Assembly (NCBI GenBank): GCA_963788145.1
Contig: CAWBFQ010000007.1
Coordinates: forward strand, 992,001-1,056,000
Length of the DNA stretch: 64,000 nt
Direction: 5' to 3'
From: UTCFX2 sp963788145
Lineage (GTDB): Bacteria; Chloroflexota; Anaerolineae; Anaerolineales; UBA4823
In this document: positions 36,804 to 46,006 of the stretch, in pieces
How positions within the stretch are numbered: position 1 is the first letter of the stretch
Layout: the number at the start of each line of letters is the position of its first letter
Made by a program: the position numbers and the translations under genes
The notes under the pieces: generated by a model
Told to the model about the DNA's origin: nothing
The model's input: the letters and a program-made list of their open reading frames with translations, nothing else
Databases searched by the model: none

Positions 36804-38813
36804 TCAATTCCGGTAGGCTAGATAGAATGTGCATACGCCGTCTTCGCAAGCCTCTGGGTGGTAATGCTTGCGGGCATAACGCTCGGTCAGCCATAAATTC
36901 CATCGTTCTGGCGCCAGGATCCACTTGCCGGTTAAAGCCCGCCAGACTAGTGATGGAAGGCCGAAATAATGCCCCCATTCCGTAACATGCAGGGCGTCTG
37001 GTGGGTAATAATACCACCAACGTTCCAACGAAAAGCCAGCCCTGGCAAGCCTTTCCCCCCATATTTCTGGCGAGTCGCTGTGATAATGGCGCGAAATCCG
37101 GTTAAAAAATGACCGATACGCCTCAGCCAGCCGATGGAAGTGCAGTCCACCAAAGCCAGCATCCAGGGATCTGCCGATTGAGAGGGTTTCTAAGAATCGC
37201 TGGTTGGGTCCACAAAAGACGAAAGGCGCTCCCGGGCGCAGAACTCGCCGGGTTTCTGCCAACACGGCTTCAACGTCTGGTATATGCTCCAGCACCGAAT
37301 TGCTGATAGCGCTTGCAAAAGTCCCGTTGGCAAAAGGCATTCTTGCTCCTTCTGACTGGCACAGCCAGCGATACCCTTCTCGTCGGTTTGCCTCTTTCAA
37401 TGAATTGAGAGCTGGGTCGATCCCCATTGTCAACGGGTTATCGAATGCCACGGTTGCAAATTGTCCATCCCCGCACCCCACATCGAGTACGGGCTCAGGT
37501 AGCGCAATCTTGGAATAATAGCTTGCTTCTATTGCCCGCATTAAAGATCGGAAATAGGGCAGCTCGCGTAAATGCAACCAGAGATAGTCCTTCGGGGGTT
37601 CTGTTTGGGTTCCCGTCATCGATTTGCTATCGGACCTCAATTGCACCTCCTGTTTGATTTTCTCTTTATCAGACGCTATTACGAACATATGCTCATATTG
37701 CTCGGCAACTGCTTGGGGCGTGGATAACTCGACGAGGTTTTGGGGTTTACCGCGGTACAGGTTTGGGTGATCAAGGATTTTAATAATCGCCTGCCCAAGT
37801 TCGGTTGGATTGGCAGGCTTCACCAATGATCCACTTCCGGTCTTTTGAACTGGAACGCGCACACCTGGCAAGTCGGATGCTACCACCGGCGTTCCACAGG
37901 TCATTGCTTCCACCTGAACTATCCCAAAGGATTCGGTGCTGTTCAGACTTGGTAACGCCAAGACTTCACAAATATGAAAGAAAGCCGACATTTCTGTTGG
38001 CGATACAACTCCCAGGAAAGACCAATGTCTACCCATATCTCGAATTGACGGCATGATTCGCTCTGCATAATGCTTTTCTCCAACCACATCTTTGTAAGGG
38101 CCTACAAAAAGTACCCGCGCCTGTGGGAATTTCTCTAAGACCACCGGCAAAGATTCGACAAGGTGCTCAACCCCTTTTTCGGTCGCCAGGCGGGCTGCCA
38201 TTCCGATGATCCGTTCCTCTGGGCGGATATCGAATTTGCGTTTGAAATCCAGCAGATCGTTTTCTGATATTGGCGCGACTTCAACGGGTGGGAAAAGCGG
38301 GACGATCTTGCTTAAAAATCGGCGCAGAAAAGACGAATTCTGAGCGTAATCCAATGTATTGACGACGATCAAATTCGAAATTGAGGCCGTAATCGAATTT
38401 GCCACGTTCGATACCAGGTTGGCGGCCTTATGAATGAATCCCTTGGGCAAGACTAAGTCGCAATGATAGGTCAATATGACCGGTTTTCCAAGCATCCTGG
38501 CCAGGATTGCTATGAGCGCTGCATCTAATTGAGGTACATGCAGATGGACAACATCTGCCTGGCGCACAAGGCGCCAGGCCCATAAGAGAATGCCCGGCAT
38601 GAGCACGCCTTTACTCACGCGCAACCAGACCTTAGGCCGGATCACTTCAACCCCATCATAGAATTCATATGGGCTCAAATCGTCATCGAAGCGGGAGGTC
38701 AGGATAGTCACCTGGTGACCGCGGCTCACCAGGGCGCGCGCTTCACGCTCAGCATAAATCGTCAGACCCGAATAATGCGGGCGGTAATAAGTCAAGGCAA
38801 GCAAAATGCGCAT
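36804..38813 (-). CDS. GT4 glycosyltransferase fused to a SAM methyltransferase
   Basis: A 669-residue two-domain cytosolic protein. Residues 1-~385 are a GT-B glycosyltransferase of family 4, with LTYYRPHYSGLTIYAER at the N-terminus and the donor-site E-x7-E signature in SFGIVQVEAMTCGTPVVAS. Residues ~425-669 are a class I methyltransferase (PVLDVGCGDGQFATVAF, then SNSVLEHIPDVEAVLAE and RRVLRPGAPFVFCGPN). There is no frame break between the domains. The fusion suggests that a sugar is added and then methylated, either as O-methyl capping or on the lipid carrier side. It starts 3 bp after the flippase-like gene ends, so it is in one operon with it. Confidence 0.88.
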   Translation of the reverse strand: MRILLALTYYRPHYSGLTIYAEREARALVSRGHQVTILTSRFDDDLSPYEFYDGVEVIRPKVWLRVSKGVLMPGILLWAWRLVRQADVVHLHVPQLDAALIAILARMLGKPVILTYHCDLVLPKGFIHKAANLVSNVANSITASISNLIVVNTLDYAQNSSFLRRFLSKIVPLFPPVEVAPISENDLLDFKRKFDIRPEERIIGMAARLATEKGVEHLVESLPVVLEKFPQARVLFVGPYKDVVGEKHYAERIMPSIRDMGRHWSFLGVVSPTEMSAFFHICEVLALPSLNSTESFGIVQVEAMTCGTPVVASDLPGVRVPVQKTGSGSLVKPANPTELGQAIIKILDHPNLYRGKPQNLVELSTPQAVAEQYEHMFVIASDKEKIKQEVQLRSDSKSMTGTQTEPPKDYLWLHLRELPYFRSLMRAIEASYYSKIALPEPVLDVGCGDGQFATVAFDNPLTMGIDPALNSLKEANRREGYRWLCQSEGARMPFANGTFASAISNSVLEHIPDVEAVLAETRRVLRPGAPFVFCGPNQRFLETLSIGRSLDAGFGGLHFHRLAEAYRSFFNRISRHYHSDSPEIWGERLARAGFSLERWWYYYPPDALHVTEWGHYFGLPSLVWRALTGKWILAPERWNLWLTERYARKHYHPEACEDGVCTFYLAYRN

Positions 38814-38816
38814 AGC

Positions 38817-39917
38817 TTATTTTTCGCTGGATTGCTGGATATCCTTTGATCTGGCCCTTCGTTCCTCGAGGCAGGCTTGGTTGGATTCAACCGGGCTTTC
38901 TTCATTGTGTGAAATTTGGCGCACATCCCGGTATAACCCAGACAATGTCAGGCCATCATGAGCCAGGGCATAGGTCCCAATCACGCCAGTGGTCAGGTAA
39001 TTGGTGAGATGAGCGGTCAAAGCAACCGCCAACGAGGCGGATGGATCCAGGTTAAAAGCAGAAAGCGCCCCCATAATTGAAATTTCAAGCACCCCGATTG
39101 CTCCCGGCGAAGATGGCGCTGCAATTCCCATTGCCATCACGCTCAAGGTAAAAGCTGCCCATAGAATTTCCGCTTGTGGAAAATACGCTTTCAAAAGAAT
39201 ATAGAATTGCAGAAGCGCCACGCCCCAGTTCAAAGTCATTAAAGAGATCACTTTTAAGAAACGACGAGGGTTTGTCAGGGCGTCCAGCCCGGAAAAAAAG
39301 GCGGTTAATTGCTGTTGGTTAAATAGTTTTTGCAGGATTGTGATTCTTTTGGCCAGGTTGTCGTATTGCCTCAGCGCCCAGATCTGATTGCGCGCCAGCA
39401 GGTACAGCAACCCCAGCACCGCCACAACTGCCCCGCCAGTCGCCAGCGCTGCCTGGGCTGCAAAACCGGTTTGCACTACAAAAGGCAATGTAACGAGCAG
39501 TAACCCGGCGGCCATCGCTACATCCAGGGCGCGCTCAATCAGAATGGTGGATAGCACTTGCAAAAAGCCCAAGTCGGTTTTTTTGCTCAGCAGGAACGCC
39601 CTTCCCACCTCGCCCAGCCGAAAAGGAAGCAGGTTGTTAAGGACATACCCTTCGTTCAAAGTCAGGAATACCTTTCCAAAGGGGGGCTGTTTTCCTGACT
39701 TCTTATCGACCAATAGTGTTTGCCAGACAGCCGAGCGCACCAGCAGCCACATTAGCGTGACCACAAACAGCAGACCGATAAACCGAAAATCTGCCAGTTG
39801 CACGGCTTGCAAGAATCGATTCAGATCGACAAATAAGAATATGATAACCAGCGAAGCTGCGCTGATCAATATTCCGGGCGCAAGCCTGCGCCAGTTCTTT
39901 TTGGGTTGCCCGCTCAC
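38817..39917 (-). CDS. Flippase-like integral membrane protein (LPG synthase TM/UPF0104)
   Basis: About 366 residues with 8-9 hydrophobic segments, related to the lysylphosphatidylglycerol-synthase transmembrane region/AglD/UPF0104 family. Typical motifs: LTLNEGYVLNNLLPFRLGEVGRAFLL near residue 85-110 and APSSPGAIGVLEISIMGAL near 285. Such proteins accompany glycan loci and are thought to help move lipid-linked sugars. The GTG at 39917 is preferred because it lies 8 nt after the lepA stop with GAGGA upstream. An ATG at 39980 would add 21 residues and overlap lepA by 56 bp. It is followed by the GT4-methyltransferase gene after 3 bp. Confidence 0.78.
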   Translation of the reverse strand: MSGQPKKNWRRLAPGILISAASLVIIFLFVDLNRFLQAVQLADFRFIGLLFVVTLMWLLVRSAVWQTLLVDKKSGKQPPFGKVFLTLNEGYVLNNLLPFRLGEVGRAFLLSKKTDLGFLQVLSTILIERALDVAMAAGLLLVTLPFVVQTGFAAQAALATGGAVVAVLGLLYLLARNQIWALRQYDNLAKRITILQKLFNQQQLTAFFSGLDALTNPRRFLKVISLMTLNWGVALLQFYILLKAYFPQAEILWAAFTLSVMAMGIAAPSSPGAIGVLEISIMGALSAFNLDPSASLAVALTAHLTNYLTTGVIGTYALAHDGLTLSGLYRDVRQISHNEESPVESNQACLEERRARSKDIQQSSEK

Positions 39918-39924
39918 TGGAGCT

Positions 39925-41727
39925 TTAATCCTCGCCCATGCGCAAGACAGCCAGGAATGCCTCTTGCGGGATTTCCACATTCCCCACCATCTTCATGCGC
40001 TTCTTTCCGCGCTTTTGTTTTTCAAGTAATTTCTTCTTGCGTGTGATATCTCCGCCGTAGCATTTCGCCAGAACGTCTTTGCGCATGGCTTTCACATTCG
40101 CCCGCGAGATCACTCGCCCATCTGCATAAGCCTGGATCGGCACGACAAACAACTGGCGCGGGATGATGTCCTTCAGTTTCGATATCACGGCCTGGCCTTT
40201 GTGATAAGCGTCTTGTTTATGCACGATGGTTGCCAGCGCATCAACCGGTTCTTCATTAACCAGAATCTCCAGCTTGACCAGGTTTTCAGGCCGGTATTCT
40301 GCAAACTGGTAATCCAGCGATGCATAACCACGTGTCCGAGACTTCAGCAGATCGAAGAAATCCACGATCAACTCAGAAAGCGGTATCTCGAAATGCAAGA
40401 GCACCCGGTTCGTCGCCGGGTATTCTTGTTCGACGAATGTTCCACGCCTTTTGGTTGTCATTTCCATCACCACACCGTAATATTCAATCGGGGTAAAAAT
40501 TTGGATCTTCATCCACGGCTCGCGAATTTCCATAATGCTGTCTTCATCAGGCAGGTCTGCGGGCGAATCGATCCGCTGCATCTGTCCGTCGTTGAGCACA
40601 ATTTCGTATTCCACAGATGGGGCGGTAAAAACCACATCCAGATCATATTCGCGTTCGATTCGCTCCTGGATGATCTCCATGTGGAACATCCCCAGGAAAC
40701 CACAACGGAAGCCAAATCCAAGAGCTTGTGAGGTTTCTGGATCAAAGACCAACGATGCATCATTGAGTTGAAGTTTTTCGAGAGCATCTTTCAGGTCGGC
40801 GTAATCCTCGCCCTCCACCGGGTAGACTCCGGCAAAAACCATTGGCTTGACCTTGCGATATCCCGGTAATGGCTCGCGGGCGGGGCGAGAAGCAAGCGTG
40901 ATCGTATCTCCCACGTGGCATTCGTGCACAGTCTTCAGGCCAGTAGCCACATAGCCCACTTCGCCTGCCGAAAGCTGGCGGGTGGGGAACATTTCTGGAC
41001 GAAAAATTCCGATCTCGACTGGCTTAATGACGGTATTGCTGATCATCAAACGTAGATTGTCGGTTGGGCAGACCTCGCCGTCCATCACCCGTACATATGC
41101 AACCACACCTTTATATGGATCATAATGAGTATCAAAAATTAATGCACTTAATGGCGCGCTCTCGTCCCCTTTTGGCGCCGGAACTTGAGCCACAATGGCT
41201 TCCAGAACGGCTTCGATATTCAAACCGGATTTGGCCGAGATGCGTAAAATCTGATCGACTGGTGTTCCGATCAAAGCGCTGATCTCCTCCGCCACCTGAT
41301 CAGGATGGGCTGAAATCAAGTCGATCTTATTGATGACCGGGATGATCTCTAGATTAGCCTCCAACGCAAGGAACAGGTTTGCCAGGGTCTGCGCTTCAAT
41401 CCCCTGTGATGCATCCACAACCAGCACTGCTCCTTCGCACGCATTGAGCGCCCGACTGACTTCGTATCCAAAATCCACGTGCCCGGGAGTATCAATCAGG
41501 TTTAACTCATAACTCTCACCGTTATTCGCGTTGTAGTTCATCCTCACCGCGGAGGCTTTGATAGTGACCCCTTTCTCTCGTTCCAGATCCATACTGTCCA
41601 GCACTTGCTCGGTCATTTCCCGGTCAGAGATCGTCCCGGTTAATTGCAATAACCGATCGGCCAGAGTTGACTTTCCGTGGTCGATGTGGGCGACAATACA
41701 AAAATTTCGGATGTGATCAGTAGCCAT
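39925..41727 (-). CDS. lepA: Elongation factor 4 (LepA), back-translocating GTPase
   Basis: A 600-residue translational GTPase. The G motifs are AHIDHGKST (G1), DTPGHVDF (G3) and NKID (G4). The EF-G-like domains follow, and the LepA-specific C-terminal domain (KAMRKDVLAKCYGGDITRKKKLLEKQK) confirms the assignment over EF-G or BipA. The length is the family norm. It acts on ribosomes in the cytosol. The gene sits between the metalloenzyme gene 52 bp upstream and the flippase-like gene, so the glycan operon may use the lepA promoter region. Confidence 0.97.
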   Translation of the reverse strand: MATDHIRNFCIVAHIDHGKSTLADRLLQLTGTISDREMTEQVLDSMDLEREKGVTIKASAVRMNYNANNGESYELNLIDTPGHVDFGYEVSRALNACEGAVLVVDASQGIEAQTLANLFLALEANLEIIPVINKIDLISAHPDQVAEEISALIGTPVDQILRISAKSGLNIEAVLEAIVAQVPAPKGDESAPLSALIFDTHYDPYKGVVAYVRVMDGEVCPTDNLRLMISNTVIKPVEIGIFRPEMFPTRQLSAGEVGYVATGLKTVHECHVGDTITLASRPAREPLPGYRKVKPMVFAGVYPVEGEDYADLKDALEKLQLNDASLVFDPETSQALGFGFRCGFLGMFHMEIIQERIEREYDLDVVFTAPSVEYEIVLNDGQMQRIDSPADLPDEDSIMEIREPWMKIQIFTPIEYYGVVMEMTTKRRGTFVEQEYPATNRVLLHFEIPLSELIVDFFDLLKSRTRGYASLDYQFAEYRPENLVKLEILVNEEPVDALATIVHKQDAYHKGQAVISKLKDIIPRQLFVVPIQAYADGRVISRANVKAMRKDVLAKCYGGDITRKKKLLEKQKRGKKRMKMVGNVEIPQEAFLAVLRMGED

Positions 41728-41779
41728 ATGCGGGCTGAAGTATACCTTAAAAAAATAATTGACCGAGAATCAGTTCCAT

Positions 41780-42712
41780 TTACAACAAGTCGGTCAGTCC
41801 GAAAAATCGATAGATTGCCGGCGCGATGCAAGTCAGATCTTTCAGACCGGCGGAAAAATTCCGTCGTCTTTCTTGCGACCCGATCAGCAGACAAGGGACA
41901 GCGTTATGTGTATGTCGGTGAGTGCTTAGATCTTCCAGGTTGCCGTGATCCGATGTCAGAAGGATTAAACTGGTCTCATCGTCCCACTCTGCCAGCAACG
42001 CTTGTAGCACCTGGTCGAAATCCTCCAGTAAACGGCAAGCCGCTTTCATCTCTTGCCCATGCCCGGCGTAATCGGTCAACCAGTATTCAAACATTGTGAA
42101 ATCATACTCTTGTGCCAGTTTTGCCAAACGCCGTCCGGATTCGCCAAAGCTGATCACGGGTGTGTCTATCAGCTTGAGCCTTTCTCGCAGACCGATGCCG
42201 CTGAAATCAGCCGAAATCGCCTGGCCGTTTGCAAGGTCTTCCAGGGTGCGCAGTGCAATACCCGCCCGCACTGCCGCCAAAGCAATTGCCCCATTTAGGC
42301 GTCTCCCCGATCCGATTGCCTCGAAATACCCCGGTGGATAGGCGTTTAAAAAAGCCACTTGCAACCCTGCCATTTTTAGGCTTCTGAATAAATTGACCTT
42401 TGTGATGATCTCTGCCACCGCCTGGTTTGGCTTTGGCCCATAATGCTCTCCGATCAGTGCAGGCACATTCTTCCCGCTAAGCAATGCTGCCTGCCCGGTA
42501 GCAGATTGCGGCAAGCCCGGGACGCCCAGGCTTGCGTCCAGCGCGAGTAAAGTTGCCCGCTTTCCTACATACGGAGCGCTGGTTGCTACAAGCTGTTTGC
42601 CCCCAAGAATCTCTTTCAGCCCTGGCATGCTTGCCCGAGCGAATGGATTGCGGTCCGGGTCGGTTGCCCCTAAACCGACTCCATCCAGGAAAAAGAAGAA
42701 CAGATGTTTCAT
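41780..42712 (-). CDS. Alkaline-phosphatase-superfamily metalloenzyme (iPGM/phosphopentomutase-like)
   Basis: A 310-residue protein of the metal-dependent phosphatase/mutase superfamily. It has the N-terminal metal Asp in FFFLDGVGLGATDPD, a nucleophile region SATGQAALLSGKNVPA, EYWLTDYAGHGQEM (metal Asp and His) and LTSDHGNLEDLSTHRHTHN (further metal ligands). It is shorter than cofactor-independent phosphoglycerate mutase and lacks the phosphopentomutase cap sequence, so the substrate is uncertain. Related short enzymes are annotated only as metalloenzymes. It is driven by a good promoter and lies 52 bp upstream of lepA. Confidence 0.75.
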   Translation of the reverse strand: MKHLFFFFLDGVGLGATDPDRNPFARASMPGLKEILGGKQLVATSAPYVGKRATLLALDASLGVPGLPQSATGQAALLSGKNVPALIGEHYGPKPNQAVAEIITKVNLFRSLKMAGLQVAFLNAYPPGYFEAIGSGRRLNGAIALAAVRAGIALRTLEDLANGQAISADFSGIGLRERLKLIDTPVISFGESGRRLAKLAQEYDFTMFEYWLTDYAGHGQEMKAACRLLEDFDQVLQALLAEWDDETSLILLTSDHGNLEDLSTHRHTHNAVPCLLIGSQERRRNFSAGLKDLTCIAPAIYRFFGLTDLL

Positions 42713-42749
42713 TCCAGTTGAAGAACCTTACCAAATCGCGGATTGACAG

Positions 42750-42778
42750 ATTGTACTATGCTTTCGACCCGTCATCAA
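42750..42778 (-). promoter_or_regulatory. sigma70-type promoter of the metalloenzyme-lepA group
   Basis: TTGATG and TACAAT with a 17-bp spacer on the minus strand, about 40 bp before the metalloenzyme start. It may serve the long downstream minus-strand run. Confidence 0.72.
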
Positions 42779-42979
42779 AAGCCAAGTGGAAACCGGGTTG
42801 GACGGTCAATTATGAATCAAAAGACAATTCTCAATAATTTACCTGAATTTAATGGGTTTTTCCACCCACAACCGCTAAAATTAAGCTGACATTGTGGTGG
42901 ATAAGTGCTCTGTGATCCAATCTTCGTATTGGAGTTTTCGTTATTCAAATGTGATTGAGGTTTGAGTGAGGATAAAATC

Positions 42980-44518
42980 ATGAAGAAGCGATTGTGCTTG
43001 TTGGGAATCTTCGTACTTGTTTTGGCCGTGTTTCAGCCAGTAATGGCTGGTTCGATGGACGGGGTAAACCTGCAAGGAGACCTTCCTCCAGGTGAGCCGG
43101 ATGACGATTTGGTTTTTCTTTTCCTGCCAACGGTGATTACCATCTCGCATACGTATTCCCTTTCTGGTCAGATTAAGGATGCGCAAGATATCCCGTTGAG
43201 CGGCGCGACTGTTTGGAGCGATATCGGCAGGATTACCTCGACGGACGCCAACGGCGTGTTCCAGTTAGAAGTTGGCGATGGCGAGCAGATTCTGTCTGCC
43301 CAAAAAGATGGCTATGATTTCGATCCGCTCTCAGCAGAATTGGATGTTCAGACCGATATAAATAATCTCAACTTCACAGCCCTCGCTGCCTGTCGAGACG
43401 AAATCCCAAACCCCAGCTTTGAAGTCGTTCCCTACTATTGGAACCCGATCAGTGGTAATGCCAACGGTTATACACCATATTATTCTGCCTCCCAGGCCAA
43501 TACAGGCTTTATTTCGGGCTTCACCGGCATTCAGGTTGGTCAGGTTGATCGAGTGAGCTGGTCCCGCTGGCGCTCGCATGAAATTTACATCCCCACCACT
43601 GCCACCAGCGCCGACCTCTCGCTTTTCTATTGGCCAAGTAGCAGTGATACAGGCCTGGCTGCAGAGCCGGCGATGCCCGATATGATCGGCCTCAATACCG
43701 AATCGCCGGATTTACCCACCTATGACGATGCTCAATATATCAATATTGTGGATGTCAATAACCTCATCATTGGTCAGCTGCTCTGGACGCGCAGCAATGC
43801 GCAAACCTGGACGGCTACTGGCGCTCTTTCGCTCCTGCCCTGGGTTGGCCGTATCATCAAACTTGAATTTGGAACTTATAACGACGGCTTTAGCGGAGTG
43901 ACCTCGGCATTCTTCGATGATGTCCAAGTCACGGTCTGTGATGGCGCGATCCCCTCCTGCACCAATATCATGCTCAATTCGAATTTCGAAGGTGTAGATG
44001 GCTGGGTGATCTCGCCTGCTAATATCCAATCCACATATACCACTCAATATTGGAAGAGTGCATTTCAATCCATGTTGAGCGGCGTACCGGTTGGCACGGT
44101 TAATCCCTTCCCGTACCAGTGGACCACTGGAGAATTCGTCCAGAATGTTACCATCCCGGCGGACGCCATTTCCGCCCGTTTGAAGATGCGTTTGCTGCCA
44201 AAGAGCAGCTACCAGTGGGGATACCATGTTGAGGAGCAGGCTGCCCTGGATGCTGCCAAGAACACCAATGCGCCTGAAGCCACCGAAAGCCAATATGGCC
44301 ATATTCGCGATGCCACTAACACAACGACCCTCTTTCAAATGTTCAAATGGTTCCCGATCGATTCGGCTTATTGGCTCTATCGTGAATATAACTTGATTGC
44401 TTTCAGTGGGCAGACGATTGGCGTGCTTTTTGGCGCCGCAAATGATGGCTTCAATGGCAATACAGCTCTATATGTCGATGAAGTCTATCTCGAAGTCTGT
44501 ACCTCGGCTGCTCCGTGA
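42980..44518 (+). CDS. Secreted two-module beta-sandwich protein
   Basis: A 512-residue exported protein of unknown function. It has a signal peptide (MKKRLCLLGIFVLVLAVF, cleavage likely after VMAG), then a carboxypeptidase-regulatory-like/SpaA-type domain (~55-135, SGQIKDAQDIPLSGATVW). Two homologous modules of ~165-190 residues follow. Each opens with a Cys and N-x-x-FE (CRDEIPNPSFE and CTNIMLNSNFE) and closes with NDGF-G-T-A-F-D-V...VC, so each may be closed by a disulphide. The ATG at 42980 is chosen for GAGG upstream and the immediate signal peptide. It is likely surface-exposed and possibly carbohydrate-binding, which is inference from the fold-like pattern. A terminator follows. Confidence 0.72.
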   Translation: MKKRLCLLGIFVLVLAVFQPVMAGSMDGVNLQGDLPPGEPDDDLVFLFLPTVITISHTYSLSGQIKDAQDIPLSGATVWSDIGRITSTDANGVFQLEVGDGEQILSAQKDGYDFDPLSAELDVQTDINNLNFTALAACRDEIPNPSFEVVPYYWNPISGNANGYTPYYSASQANTGFISGFTGIQVGQVDRVSWSRWRSHEIYIPTTATSADLSLFYWPSSSDTGLAAEPAMPDMIGLNTESPDLPTYDDAQYINIVDVNNLIIGQLLWTRSNAQTWTATGALSLLPWVGRIIKLEFGTYNDGFSGVTSAFFDDVQVTVCDGAIPSCTNIMLNSNFEGVDGWVISPANIQSTYTTQYWKSAFQSMLSGVPVGTVNPFPYQWTTGEFVQNVTIPADAISARLKMRLLPKSSYQWGYHVEEQAALDAAKNTNAPEATESQYGHIRDATNTTTLFQMFKWFPIDSAYWLYREYNLIAFSGQTIGVLFGAANDGFNGNTALYVDEVYLEVCTSAAP

Positions 44519-44563
44519 TCCGAAAGCCCACTGACCTCTCTCGCTCAGGGAAAGAACCCAAAA

Positions 44564-44592
44564 AAACTGGCGGTGTAACTCCGCCAGTTTTG
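44564..44592 (+). terminator. Rho-independent terminator of the secreted-protein gene
   Basis: An AAACTGGCGG / CCGCCAGTTT stem of 10 bp with a 7-nt loop, followed by TTGTGG and preceded by an A run, so it may work in both directions. Confidence 0.8.
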
Positions 44593-44598
44593 TGGTTA

Positions 44599-44608
44599 AT
44601 TCGGTCAC
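44599..44608. repeat. Left target-site duplication of the ISAs1 element
   Basis: ATTCGGTCAC, identical to the 10 bp at 45820-45829 just outside the right end. Confidence 0.92.
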
Positions 44609-45819
44609 TAGGGTAATCGCATTTGAGATAGGTGTGAGAAAATTGTCGTACGAAGGAGAGTACGGCAATGGAAGAAAAAGCGATAGGCAGAATAACGGAA
44701 CATTTCGGGAAAGTAAGTGATCCACGGATAGGAAATGCGACGCGGCACAAATTGATCGACATAATCGTAATCGCAATCTGTGCGGTAATTTGCGGAGCAG
44801 ATGGTTGGAGTGATGTAGCGTTGTTTGGGAAAAGCAAGCTCAAATGGTTCAAGACATTCCTAGAATTACCCCATGGCATTCCTTCGCATGATACATTTGG
44901 GCGGGTATTCGGGCTGATCAAGCCAGAAGAATTTCAACGCAGCTTTTTAGATTGGGTGAAAACCATTCAGAAGCTAACGGAAGGGGAAGTGATAGCGATT
45001 GATGGGAAGCAATTGCGAGGATCCAAAGACGATAGTAACGACCAGGCAGCCATTGATATGGTAAGCGCCTGGGCAACGGCCAATGAACTGGTATTGGGGC
45101 AAGTGAAGGTGGATGATAAGTCGAACGAGATACCTGCAATCCCCAAATTGCTACAACTGCTGGATATTACAGGTTGTTTGGTTACGATCGATGCAATTGG
45201 AACGCAGATTGAGATTGCAGAAACGATCATTGATCAGGGAGGCGATTACTTGTTGTCTGTCAAGGAGAACCAACCGCAGTTGTATGAAGACCTGGAACGG
45301 CTCTTTAGCATGGACGAGCAAGAAGGTTTTTCCAGTCCAGGGTACTCCTACACCCGAAAAGTGGACGATGCGCACGGTAGAATGGAAATCCGCGAATGCT
45401 GGGCCATTTCTAGTGAGGAATATCTGAGCTACTTGCGTGGTAGAGACAATTGGAAAGGCTTGAAAACTTTAGCTATGATCCGATCTGAAAGGCGGGTTGG
45501 TGAAAAAGTGCAAATCAAAACACGCTATTTCATCTCTAGCTTGCACATGAATGCAAAAGCTTTTCTGAAAGCCAAGCGCAGCCATTGGGGCATTGAGAAC
45601 CGCCTACACTGGGTGCTGGATATCGCTTTTCAGGAAGATATGAGCCGGGTGCGCAAAGATAATGCCCCAGAAAATTTCGCCGTTTTGCGTCACATGGCAG
45701 TCAATATGCTAAAGCAAGAAAAAACTGCTAAAGGCGGCATCCAGGCTAAGCGTTTGCAGGCCGGTTGGGACGAAGCTTACCTACTCAAGGTGTTGTCTGT
45801 TTGAAATGCGATTACCCTA
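44609..45819 (+). mobile_element. Complete ISAs1-family insertion sequence
   Basis: A 1,211-bp element with perfect 16-bp terminal inverted repeats (TAGGGTAATCGCATTT at the left, its complement at 45804-45819), one intact transposase gene and a 10-bp target duplication. It is inserted between the terminator of the secreted-protein gene and the upstream region of the EF-G-like gene. The perfect repeats and uninterrupted transposase suggest a recent insertion that could still be mobile. Confidence 0.95.
44668..45804 (+). CDS. ISAs1 family transposase
   Basis: A 378-residue DDE transposase of the ISAs1 type. It has the family N-terminus (EHFGKVSDPRIGNATRHKL), ADGWSDVALFG, a catalytic Asp in GEVIAIDGKQLRGS, a second acidic site in LVTIDAIGTQIEIAETII and the C-terminal SHWGIENRLHWVLDIAFQED containing the catalytic Glu. 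The length is normal for the family. GAAGGAG precedes the ATG. The stop lies inside the right inverted repeat region, as is usual for compact elements. Confidence 0.96.
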   Translation: MEEKAIGRITEHFGKVSDPRIGNATRHKLIDIIVIAICAVICGADGWSDVALFGKSKLKWFKTFLELPHGIPSHDTFGRVFGLIKPEEFQRSFLDWVKTIQKLTEGEVIAIDGKQLRGSKDDSNDQAAIDMVSAWATANELVLGQVKVDDKSNEIPAIPKLLQLLDITGCLVTIDAIGTQIEIAETIIDQGGDYLLSVKENQPQLYEDLERLFSMDEQEGFSSPGYSYTRKVDDAHGRMEIRECWAISSEEYLSYLRGRDNWKGLKTLAMIRSERRVGEKVQIKTRYFISSLHMNAKAFLKAKRSHWGIENRLHWVLDIAFQEDMSRVRKDNAPENFAVLRHMAVNMLKQEKTAKGGIQAKRLQAGWDEAYLLKVLSV

Positions 45820-45829
45820 ATTCGGTCAC
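45820..45829. repeat. Right target-site duplication of the ISAs1 element
   Basis: ATTCGGTCAC, the second copy of the 10-bp target duplication. Confidence 0.92.
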
Positions 45830-45860
45830 CAATTTGTCGAGTAGAACCGCTTTCTAATGA

Positions 45861-45866
45861 TATAAT
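45861..45866 (+). promoter_or_regulatory. Candidate -10 box of the EF-G-like gene
   Basis: A perfect TATAAT 141 bp before the start codon. No convincing -35 is seen at the right distance. The ISAs1 insertion lies 32 bp upstream. Confidence 0.35.
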
Positions 45867-46006
45867 CCTTGCGCACATTTCCAGACATTGATAAGCAGTG
45901 CAGGGCGCCTTAAATCCTTATTTTGGTAAATTGGGCCGCAGTTTGACTATTGTGCGGTCTTCCATCTCGCTTGGATATCATTTTCGCTCGGGAAGGTCCT
46001 TGAAAA

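Noticed and set aside
38817..39980. ATG 39980 as the start of the flippase-like gene
   Set aside because: It would overlap lepA by 56 bp and add charged residues. The GTG at 39917 with GAGGA upstream fits better.
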